Below are positions 1 to 6,517 of a stretch of DNA of 15,333 nucleotides, in pieces; within the stretch, counting starts at the first letter, position 1; each line of letters begins with the position of its first letter. A program made the position numbers and the translations under genes. Under the pieces are notes generated by a model. It was not told where the DNA came from. It saw only the letters and a list, made by a program, of their open reading frames with translations, and made no database searches. Source of the stretch: DASSKW01 sp035701115 (GTDB taxonomy: Bacteria; Pseudomonadota; Gammaproteobacteria; Natronospirales; REEB76); assembly GCA_035701115.1 (NCBI GenBank), contig DASSOA010000113.1:1-15333 (forward strand). The letters run 5' to 3'.

Positions 1-653
1 CCATGTACCGTGCTTCGCAGACCGGCGTCTCGCAGCCGGCCGCTCCGGATGGCGCCGTGAACGGGTTCGCACCGTACTGGCGGGTCGCCTATCAGAATGA
101 CTTCGGCAGCAATTACCTTGAAGTTGGCGCCTACGGAATGAATGCGCGCATTGACCGGGGCTTCTCGGCCGCCGGTATCGCCGGCGCCAACGACAGCTAC
201 ACGGACTATGCCTTGGACGCGACCTATCAGCGTCCGTTTGGCGACAACTCGCTGTCGGTGTACGGTACCTACATACACGAACAGCAGACGCTGGATGCAA
301 GCAATCCGGCAACCTTGAGCGCCAATCCGGAAGACACGCTCAAGATGTACAAGCTCAACGCCACGTATCACATCGATGGCACCTATGCATTGACGCTCGG
401 TTACTTCAATGTGAACGGGACCACGGATACGGGACTCTATGCACCGGCCGATGTGACAGGCTCCGCCAACGGTTCGCCCGACAGCGCAGGCTGGATCGCG
501 CAGGCGACCTATCTGCCCTGGGAGAACGTGCAGATGACGCTGCAGTACACGGCCTATACCAAGTTCAACGGTGCCAGCAGCAACTATGACGGCAGCGGGC
601 GCAACGCGTCCGACAACAACACGTTGTTCCTGCAATTGTGGGTACTCTGGTAA
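1..653 (+). CDS. C-terminal part of an outer-membrane beta-barrel (porin-like) protein, 5' end outside window
   Basis: The reading frame is open from the first bases of the window to a TAA at 651-653, so only about the last 216 residues are visible. The ATG at 3-5 is probably internal. The protein alternates short polar turns (Asn, Gly, Asp, Ser rich) with 8-12 residue stretches in which aromatic or hydrophobic residues alternate with polar ones, for example around YLEVGAYGMNARI, LSVYGTYIHEQQTL, YALTLGYFNV and VQMTLQYTAYTKF. It ends in a hydrophobic, aromatic strand (LFLQLWVLW). This is the pattern of an outer-membrane barrel with a C-terminal sorting strand. I recognise no catalytic motif, and no CxxCH haem motif is present in the visible part; an N-terminal haem or plug domain could lie upstream. 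It sits 43 bases before nirK on the same strand, with no terminator between, so co-transcription is likely. Substrate unknown. Confidence 0.75.
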   Translation, partial: MYRASQTGVSQPAAPDGAVNGFAPYWRVAYQNDFGSNYLEVGAYGMNARIDRGFSAAGIAGANDSYTDYALDATYQRPFGDNSLSVYGTYIHEQQTLDASNPATLSANPEDTLKMYKLNATYHIDGTYALTLGYFNVNGTTDTGLYAPADVTGSANGSPDSAGWIAQATYLPWENVQMTLQYTAYTKFNGASSNYDGSGRNASDNNTLFLQLWVLW

Positions 654-686
654 TCAAAATGGTCCGTTCCGCCTCTAACTGATGAT

Positions 687-690
687 GGAG
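687..690 (+). promoter_or_regulatory. Ribosome binding site that fixes the nirK start at 697
   Basis: GGAG lies 6 bases before the ATG at 697. The two in-frame ATGs at 682 and 685 have no purine-rich sequence at the right distance, and the second overlaps this site. The 697 start also gives the cleaner signal peptide. Confidence 0.7.
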
Positions 691-696
691 AACACG

Positions 697-2085
697 ATGT
701 ATAAGGTTTTCGAGCCCCTCTCCCGTACCCTCGCCTTGACAGCAGCAGCCTTCGGGCTGCTGCTGATCACGGCATCGGCGAATGCGGCGCAGTCCAATCT
801 CAAAAAACCGGCGACCAGCTATCACCCGGATGTGAGTTTCACGCTCAAGACCAATATCGGTCCGAAAGGCATGACGTTTCAGGGCGTCGGCAACGGCATT
901 GACGGCGTTGACAACCCGACCCTGCACGTTGCGGAAGGTGCCGTGGTCCAGATCACGCTGATTGACGGCGACGGCGCCGAACACAATATCGCCGTGCCTG
1001 ATTTTTCGGCCGAGTCCGATCACGTCTACGCCAAAGGTGCGAGTACAGTGATTTCGTTCCGGGCCGACAAAAACGGCACGTTCGATTACTTCTGCACGCT
1101 GCCCGGCCACCGTCAGGCAGGCATGGAAGGCAAGATCGTCGTCGGCACGCCGGAACAGGCACCAAAGTCCACGGTCGCCGACATCAGCCGTGATCCCGCA
1201 GACCTGCCGCCGCCGGTCGGCAACCGCGGGCCGAAAACCGTCCGCGTGGATCTGTATACACAGGAACTCAAAGGCCGGTTGGCCGACGGCGCGACGTACA
1301 CCTACTGGACATTCAACGGCAAAGTTCCCGGCCCCATGATCCGGGTGCGCGTGGGCGATACGGTGGAACTCCATCTCAAGAACGAAGCCACCAGCCACAT
1401 GATTCATTCGATCGATCTGCATGCTGTCACGGGCCCCGGTGGTGGTGCGGCGGTCATGCAGGTGCCACCGGGCCAGGAACGCTCCTTCACGTTCAAGGCT
1501 CTCAAACCGGGGCTCTTTGTCTATCACTGCGCCACGCCGATGGTTGCCAACCACATCGCCAACGGCATGTTCGGCATGGTGCTGGTTGAACCCGCCGGTG
1601 GCTTGCCCAAGGTGGACCACGAGTACTATGTAATGCAAAGCGAGGTCTACACAACCGGCGCCTACGGCGTGCATGGCAATCAGGAATTCGACGTGCAGAA
1701 ACTCCTGGATGAGCACCCGGAGTACTTCGTGTTCAACGGCGAAGTCGGCGCGCTGACGACCCTGCATCCGATGCGTGCGAAAGTGGGTGACACCGTGCGC
1801 ATCTACTTCGGTGTCGGCGGACCGAATTTCACCTCGTCGTTTCACATGATCGGCGAAATCTTCGATCACGTGTATGACTTCGGTTCGCTGTCCAATCCGC
1901 CGCTGAAAGATGTGCAGACCGTGCTGGTACCGCCCGGCGGTTCCGCCGTGGTGGATTTCAAAACCGAGGTGCCCGGCAAATACATCCTGGTTGACCACGC
2001 GTTGACGCGCATGGAACGCGGCTTGTCTGGATTTCTGCTCGTGGACGGCAAGGAAGACCCTGCCATCTACCACGCCGGCATCTGA
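697..2085 (+). CDS. nirK: Copper-containing nitrite reductase (NO-forming) with an extra N-terminal cupredoxin domain
   Basis: Reduces nitrite to nitric oxide in the periplasm. The protein has 462 residues, about 100 more than the usual two-domain NirK. Residues 1-30 are a Sec-type signal peptide (cut near SANA/AQ) without a twin-arginine motif. Residues ~40-150 form a separate cupredoxin with type 1 copper ligands H96, C133, H138 and M143. Residues ~178-302 are the first NirK domain: type 1 ligands H237, C278, H286 and M291; type 2 ligands H242 and H277; catalytic Asp D240. The second NirK domain (~303-455) supplies catalytic His H383 (SSFHMIG) and type 2 ligand H434 (LVDHAL). The eight-residue step from C278 to H286 and the wording around it resemble the AniA-type (class II) enzymes. 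The N-terminal fusion resembles that known from Hyphomicrobium NirK and may act as a built-in electron donor (inference). All expected metal ligands are present. Confidence 0.93.
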   Translation: MYKVFEPLSRTLALTAAAFGLLLITASANAAQSNLKKPATSYHPDVSFTLKTNIGPKGMTFQGVGNGIDGVDNPTLHVAEGAVVQITLIDGDGAEHNIAVPDFSAESDHVYAKGASTVISFRADKNGTFDYFCTLPGHRQAGMEGKIVVGTPEQAPKSTVADISRDPADLPPPVGNRGPKTVRVDLYTQELKGRLADGATYTYWTFNGKVPGPMIRVRVGDTVELHLKNEATSHMIHSIDLHAVTGPGGGAAVMQVPPGQERSFTFKALKPGLFVYHCATPMVANHIANGMFGMVLVEPAGGLPKVDHEYYVMQSEVYTTGAYGVHGNQEFDVQKLLDEHPEYFVFNGEVGALTTLHPMRAKVGDTVRIYFGVGGPNFTSSFHMIGEIFDHVYDFGSLSNPPLKDVQTVLVPPGGSAVVDFKTEVPGKYILVDHALTRMERGLSGFLLVDGKEDPAIYHAGI

Positions 2086-2105
2086 CGCAACGTCACATGT
2101 AAAAA

Positions 2106-2135
2106 GAGACGGCCGGCAAATGCCGGCCGTCTTTT
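2106..2135. terminator. Intrinsic terminator, probably bidirectional, between convergent nirK and the M61 peptidase gene
   Basis: A perfect 10-bp inverted repeat (GACGGCCGGC, 2108-2117, with 2122-2131) encloses an AAAT loop. It is followed by TTTT on the plus strand and preceded by five A's (2101-2105), which form a U tract for transcripts from the right. It lies 22 bases after the nirK stop and 19 bases beyond the stop of the convergent gene, so it can serve both. Confidence 0.9.
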
Positions 2136-2153
2136 ATCTGCCGGTCGAAACGC

Positions 2154-4067
2154 CTATTTCAGCGGCGCGATGATCTGATCGAGATAGTCGGGCGCCGATT
2201 TCACCCGCTCCAGATGCGGATAACGCAATCCGCCGTGATAGTCCACGTTGTAGGTTTTGTAGTATTGCAGGTTCTTGATCAGCAGCTGGATCGGCGCAGA
2301 GTCGTCCTTTGCCGCAGTGATCGCGTGCTTGAGCACTTCAGGCGAGAATTCACGACCGTTGACCGCCACCAGTTTCATGCCGGCACCGATCCCGGCCTTG
2401 AACGACGGTCCGTCCCACAGCACGTCTCCGATCACGTCATCTCTCGCACTCACGCTGAATCCGATCGAATACATCAGATTCACTTCCTTACGCACCTTTT
2501 CCAGCGCCTTGCTGTAGGCAGACGGCGTGTCAGTGTAGACCAGCCGGTAACCGCCCCGCGTGATGCCATCAAGCGGCGCATGATACTGGCGCGCGTCGAG
2601 CCGTGAGCGCAGGAATGTGCGCCAGTCGTAAGGCTCAATCCTGTTGAGCGTATTGACGATGTCGTCGAACGTGTAAGTCCGGGTGACATAGCTGCCGTTG
2701 TCCATGCCGTAGAACGCCGCGGCAAAATCATTCATCGAACGCCTGTCGTGCGACAGTTCGCGCAGCTTGGTGTCCACGTCCAGCCAGATCAGGGTGCCTT
2801 CGGGATAGAAATCCGTGCTGCGGCGCCAGTTGCTCCAGCTCCACGGTGCGTAATAGAGAATCTGTGCTTCGTCCGCCGTATCCTGCAACGGCCGCCACGT
2901 CCGGCCCGGGCGATGATCCATGCTCGCGGCCGTCTCCGCCAGCGCGTCGCGGAACTGTTCGGGCGTCCACAGTCCGCTGCGCGCAGTCAGCACCGGACCG
3001 AAGTACTGGGTCAGCCCTTCATATACCCAGAGCAGATCGTCCTTCATCGGCACATTGAAATTCGGCGTCCACAAATCCGCCGGACGCCGGAATTTGCCGT
3101 TCCAGGAGTGCACGTACTCATGCGGCAGCAATCCTGCGGATACCAGATTGGAATCGGGATCAGTGAACGCGTTGGCAAAAATCCGGTCGTCGCTCGACTG
3201 GTGATGCTCGAGACCGAAATGGCCGGTGTTGTCGGACAGCGTGTACAGGAAATGGTATTGCGAATAGTGATGCGAATCGAACAGCCGGTATGCCTGCTGC
3301 ACCAGATCGCGGTAATGATCAATCTGTTTCGGGGTGATCGCGAGATCGCCTTCGCCGTCCGCCACCATATCCATATAGACGGGTACTTTTTCGCCCGGCG
3401 CCAGATCCACCTGACGGAAGTACTGGCCGGCAATCAGCGGCGAATCCACCAGATTGTTGAATGTCACCGGTTTGAAACGGGTGACTTCGCCGTGTGCGGT
3501 ATCGGTCAGCAACGCAGTGCCGAATTGCCAGCCCTGGGGAAGCTTGACCGCCGGTTGAATGGTGATATCGCGCGACCAGTAGCCGGCCGGATACAGCGCC
3601 ACCTGGTTCCATTCCAGATCCACAATCTTCGGTGTGGCCGATACGCTGCCGCCGAACGCCCCGCCGCCGGTCGGCGACAGGAAATCGAACGCGACATCCA
3701 GCTTGCTCACGCCCTGCGGAATTGTCAGATGGAAGGTATACATGTCGCCGAGGTCACGACGCCAGTCCAGCGCCTTGCCATTGGCGGTGAACACCAACCC
3801 CGCGACATTGACGATCGGTCCGCTGGGGGAGTGTTCGCCGGGAATCCATTCGGGGTAATAGAGTGTCAGTGGGCCGGGCTTCACCGGAATGGTTTCCTGC
3901 ACATGAAACAGCTTGCGGGGTGCGTCACTCAGGTCCACGTTCAACGTCAGCATCCCGGGATAGGCGCCCGGATCCGTGGCGGGAGCATTTGCCAACAGCG
4001 CGGTACTCCAACCCAGTACGACGGCCGTGGCCATTAACGTGACCGCCTGCTTCAGAATGGTATTCAT
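2154..4067 (-). CDS. Exported M61-family zinc metallopeptidase (glycyl-aminopeptidase type) with C-terminal PDZ domain
   Basis: The product has 637 residues and starts with a signal peptide (residues 1 to about 26-28, hydrophobic core LMATAVVLGW), so it acts in the periplasm or outside. Residues ~35-225 match the beta-rich N-terminal part of M61 proteins. The thermolysin-like catalytic domain follows: HEYVH at 316-320 (zinc ligands H316 and H320, catalytic E317), and E350 in WVYEGLTQYFG as third zinc ligand. The family motif GLEHHQS (285-291) lies upstream, and the FYPEGTLIWLDVD stretch near 420-432 is also typical. A PDZ-like domain occupies ~530-600. M61 enzymes prefer N-terminal Gly or Ala, but the substrate here is unknown. 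The start is supported by AAGGAG 8 bases upstream. The gene is divergent from the M13 peptidase gene and convergent with nirK. Confidence 0.92.
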   Translation of the reverse strand: MNTILKQAVTLMATAVVLGWSTALLANAPATDPGAYPGMLTLNVDLSDAPRKLFHVQETIPVKPGPLTLYYPEWIPGEHSPSGPIVNVAGLVFTANGKALDWRRDLGDMYTFHLTIPQGVSKLDVAFDFLSPTGGGAFGGSVSATPKIVDLEWNQVALYPAGYWSRDITIQPAVKLPQGWQFGTALLTDTAHGEVTRFKPVTFNNLVDSPLIAGQYFRQVDLAPGEKVPVYMDMVADGEGDLAITPKQIDHYRDLVQQAYRLFDSHHYSQYHFLYTLSDNTGHFGLEHHQSSDDRIFANAFTDPDSNLVSAGLLPHEYVHSWNGKFRRPADLWTPNFNVPMKDDLLWVYEGLTQYFGPVLTARSGLWTPEQFRDALAETAASMDHRPGRTWRPLQDTADEAQILYYAPWSWSNWRRSTDFYPEGTLIWLDVDTKLRELSHDRRSMNDFAAAFYGMDNGSYVTRTYTFDDIVNTLNRIEPYDWRTFLRSRLDARQYHAPLDGITRGGYRLVYTDTPSAYSKALEKVRKEVNLMYSIGFSVSARDDVIGDVLWDGPSFKAGIGAGMKLVAVNGREFSPEVLKHAITAAKDDSAPIQLLIKNLQYYKTYNVDYHGGLRYPHLERVKSAPDYLDQIIAPLK

Positions 4068-4075
4068 GAATCTGG

Positions 4076-4081
4076 CTCCTT
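4076..4081 (-). promoter_or_regulatory. Ribosome binding site of the M61 peptidase gene
   Basis: The minus strand reads AAGGAG, 8 bases before the ATG at 4067. It confirms this start and the signal peptide that follows. Confidence 0.75.
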
Positions 4082-4196
4082 GTCAGGCATGGAAACGGGG
4101 TGTGCGACTCGCATCCCCCCTGGTTTTGGTGACGGCATCATTCGGGAAGACGCCCGAACTTGCGCCCCGGAGGCGCGTCGAAGCTTGGACGCGTTG

Positions 4197-4205
4197 TGGT
4201 AGCAT
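4197..4205 (+). promoter_or_regulatory. Candidate extended -10 promoter element for the M13 peptidase gene
   Basis: TGGTAGCAT matches an extended -10 (TGn plus TAGCAT, 4 of 6 consensus bases). No good -35 box lies 16-18 bases upstream. It would give a leader of about 100 bases. The call is weak and rests on pattern alone. Confidence 0.22.
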
Positions 4206-4306
4206 CGGTTCCCCTTGGGGGCACGTTACCGCCCTTTGCCGGGCCCGCGCAATGCAATGACACGGCACGCGGGCTGCGACGGCAGTCCGCCGGTTCCAAT
4301 CACTAT

Positions 4307-4311
4307 GGAGG
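4307..4311 (+). promoter_or_regulatory. Ribosome binding site that decides the M13 peptidase start
   Basis: GGAGG ends 4 bases before the ATG at 4316. The start at 4316 places a signal peptide exactly at the N-terminus, unlike the upstream in-frame ATG at 4160. Confidence 0.75.
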
Positions 4312-4315
4312 CTTT

Positions 4316-6358
4316 ATGCGTTTGATCACCCGTTTGCCCGTCTGCCTGCTGGCTGGCGCGCTCAGTCTCATGCCCCTGGGCGCTTTCGCGGCCCAGAGCG
4401 GACAGACAGGCGCGGCCGATGGCCTGCACCTCGACTGGCTCGATACCAGCGTCAATCCGGCGAAAAACTTCTTCGAATATGCCAACGGCGGCTGGCAGAA
4501 AGCCAATCCGATTCCGGCGGCCTATTCCCGCTGGGGCACGTTCAGCATCCTCGCCAAGCAGAATCAGGAAACCATTCGCCAGATTCTGGAGGATGCCGCC
4601 AAGGCCAATGCCAAGCCCGGCACCACCACCCAGAAAGTGGGTGACTTCTATGCCAGCGGCATGGATGAAGCGGCCGTCAACAAGGCCGGCATCACCCCGC
4701 TCGAACCGGAATTCAAACGCATTGCCGCCATCGGCAATTTGAAGGAACTGCAGAGCGACATCGCACACCTGCAGCTGATCGGCGTGAATGCGCTGTTCAG
4801 CTTCGGCTCGATGCAGGACTTCCAGGATTCCAGCAAGATGATCGGCGGCGCGTTCCAGGGCGGCCTGGGCTTGCCGGACCGCGACTACTACCTCAAGGAC
4901 GACGCCAAGTTCAAGCAGATCCGGGATGAATACGTCGCGCACGTCGCGCGCATGTTCGAGTTGCTGGGCGACAGCAAGGACAAGGCAGCGGCGGAAGCCA
5001 GGACCGTGATGGACCTGGAAACGAGTCTCGCCAAAGTTTCAATGCCGCGTACCGAGCAGCGTCAGCCGAAAAACATCTATCACCCGATGCTGCTGAAACA
5101 GCTCGATGAAACCACGCCGCAATTCTCCTGGCAGGCCTACTTTGCCGACATCGGCCATCCGGAAATCAAGGGCATCAACCTTGCGATGCCGGAGTTCTTC
5201 AAGACCGCGATGGGCGAGCTCAAGTCGCGGCCGCTGGATGACTGGAAGGTGTATCTGCGCTGGCATCTGATTGACGCCTTCGCGCCGTACCTGTCCAAAC
5301 CGTTCGTGGACGAAAACTTTGCCATGCGCTCGGCGCTGACCGGCGCCAAGGAAAACCTGCCGCGCTGGCAGCGTGTGGTGAATGCCGAAGACGGTGCGCT
5401 CGGCTTTGCCATCGGCAAACTCTACGTGAAGGAAAAATTCCCGCCCTCGTCGAAAAAGGCGGTACTCGACATCCTGCACGGCATCCGCGGCGCACTCAAG
5501 AACGACTTGAGGACACTGGCCTGGATGACACCGGCGACGCGCAAAGCCGCCATCAGGAAACTCGACATGATGGGCGAGCGCATCGGCTATCCCGACAAGT
5601 GGCGCGATTATTCGAAACTGACGGTCGTACGCGGCCCGTATGTGGTCAATATCATTGCCGCCAACGAGTTTCTGAATAACCGCGATCTCAACAAGATCGG
5701 CAAGCCGGTGGACAAGAACGAGTGGTACATGACGCCGCAGACGGTGAATGCCTACTACGATCCGTCCATGAACAACATCAACTTCCCGGCCGGTATCCTG
5801 CAGCCGCCGTTCTTCGACCCGAAGGCACCGGCGGCAGTCAATTACGGCGCGCTCGGCTTCGTCATGGGCCATGAAATGACTCACGGCTTCGACGACGAAG
5901 GCGCCCAGTTCGACGGCCACGGCAATCTCAAGAACTGGTGGACGGAATCCGACAAGAAGAAATTCGAAGCCGCAACGTCCTGCATCTCGGATCACTTCTC
6001 CCAGTACACCGTGGATGGCGACCTGCACGTGCAGGGCAAACTGGTCACCGGCGAAGCGACGGCCGACTTTGGTGGCCTGACCCTCGCCTGGCGTGCGTTC
6101 CATGCCTCGCCGGCATACAAGCACGCCAAAACGATTGACGGCTTCACACCGGACCAGCAGTTCTTCCTGGGTGCAGCGCACGTCTGGGCCATGAACATCC
6201 GTCCGGAAGAATCGCGCCGCCTGGTCACGATTGACCCGCATCCGCCGGGCGTCTATCGCGTGAACGGCACGCTGGCCAACATGCCGCAGTTCCAGAAAGC
6301 GTTCCACATCCCGGACAACAGTCCGATGGTGAACAAGGATCGCTGCGTCATCTGGTAA
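4316..6358 (+). CDS. Exported M13-family zinc endopeptidase (neprilysin/PepO type)
   Basis: The product has 680 residues, the usual size for bacterial M13 enzymes, which cut short peptides. Residues 1-25 are a signal peptide (hydrophobic core VCLLAGALSLMPLG, cut near AFA/AQ). Residues ~35-470 are the helical M13 N-terminal domain, starting with the typical block on DTSVNPAKNFFEYANGGW. The catalytic domain carries NAYYDP and INFPAGILQPPFF just before the zinc motif HEMTH (519-523; ligands H519 and H523, catalytic E520). The second motif is GEATADFGG (third ligand E580, supporting D584). The family more often has GENIAD, but the functional Glu and Asp are kept. The protein ends with the typical CVIW. 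A predicted lipobox is absent, so the mature enzyme should be soluble in the periplasm or secreted. Its terminator follows directly, so it is probably monocistronic. Confidence 0.95.
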   Translation: MRLITRLPVCLLAGALSLMPLGAFAAQSGQTGAADGLHLDWLDTSVNPAKNFFEYANGGWQKANPIPAAYSRWGTFSILAKQNQETIRQILEDAAKANAKPGTTTQKVGDFYASGMDEAAVNKAGITPLEPEFKRIAAIGNLKELQSDIAHLQLIGVNALFSFGSMQDFQDSSKMIGGAFQGGLGLPDRDYYLKDDAKFKQIRDEYVAHVARMFELLGDSKDKAAAEARTVMDLETSLAKVSMPRTEQRQPKNIYHPMLLKQLDETTPQFSWQAYFADIGHPEIKGINLAMPEFFKTAMGELKSRPLDDWKVYLRWHLIDAFAPYLSKPFVDENFAMRSALTGAKENLPRWQRVVNAEDGALGFAIGKLYVKEKFPPSSKKAVLDILHGIRGALKNDLRTLAWMTPATRKAAIRKLDMMGERIGYPDKWRDYSKLTVVRGPYVVNIIAANEFLNNRDLNKIGKPVDKNEWYMTPQTVNAYYDPSMNNINFPAGILQPPFFDPKAPAAVNYGALGFVMGHEMTHGFDDEGAQFDGHGNLKNWWTESDKKKFEAATSCISDHFSQYTVDGDLHVQGKLVTGEATADFGGLTLAWRAFHASPAYKHAKTIDGFTPDQQFFLGAAHVWAMNIRPEESRRLVTIDPHPPGVYRVNGTLANMPQFQKAFHIPDNSPMVNKDRCVIW

Positions 6359-6384
6359 GCGGCGAATTCGCTTGATAAAACTGC

Positions 6385-6414
6385 AACGGCGGGCTTCGGC
6401 CCGCCGTTTTTTTT
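6385..6414 (+). terminator. Intrinsic terminator after the M13 peptidase gene
   Basis: The inverted repeat ACGGCGGGC / GCCCGCCGT (6386-6394 with 6399-6407) has a stable TTCG loop and runs into eight T's (6407-6414). It starts 27 bases after the stop codon. Confidence 0.93.
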
Positions 6415-6453
6415 GCTCTATACCTGAATTATTTTTGAAATCCGTGCGCCAGG

Positions 6454-6482
6454 CTGGCAAAACCGGGGCCAATTGCTATACA
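6454..6482 (+). promoter_or_regulatory. Candidate sigma70 promoter for the propeller lipoprotein gene
   Basis: CTGGCA (6454-6459) is separated by 17 bases from TATACA (6477-6482), which is preceded by TG one base upstream (extended -10, 6474-6475). It lies just after a terminator and 35 bases before the preferred start at 6518. Each box matches 4 of 6 consensus bases. Confidence 0.45.
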
Positions 6483-6517
6483 ACTTGTACATGGCCTTAA
6501 CGATCCCGGGGATTACG

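Larger units (their letters stand above)
4068..4315. other. Divergent intergenic region between two exported peptidase genes
   Basis: These 248 bases must hold the promoters for both flanking genes, which point away from each other. Apart from the two ribosome binding sites and one weak extended -10 candidate, I see no convincing promoter, operator or hairpin. An open frame runs from 4160 into the M13 gene, but this stretch does not look coding: it lacks a ribosome binding site and would put 52 residues before the signal peptide. Confidence 0.6.

Noticed and set aside
565..2073. 502-codon open frame on the minus strand opposite nirK
   Set aside because: It lies antisense to a gene with full NirK motifs, has a His/Arg/Val-rich composition typical of the reverse frame of GC-rich genes, and has no recognisable domain.
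2748..4037. 429-codon open frame on the plus strand opposite the M61 peptidase gene
   Set aside because: Same kind of antisense shadow: Arg/His/Gln-rich, no motif, no start signal, fully inside the coding region of the M61 gene.
4160..4315. 52-residue N-terminal extension of the M13 peptidase
   Set aside because: The extension has no ribosome binding site and would bury the signal peptide; GGAGG before 4316 gives a better start.
5039..6472. 477-codon open frame on the minus strand opposite the M13 peptidase gene
   Set aside because: It is the reverse-frame shadow of a well supported gene, reads back through the strong terminator at 6385-6414, and shows no domain.
6473..6517. TTG (6473) or ATG (6491) start of the propeller lipoprotein
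   Set aside because: Both push the lipobox cysteine away from a normal signal peptide distance, and the first lies within the candidate promoter.
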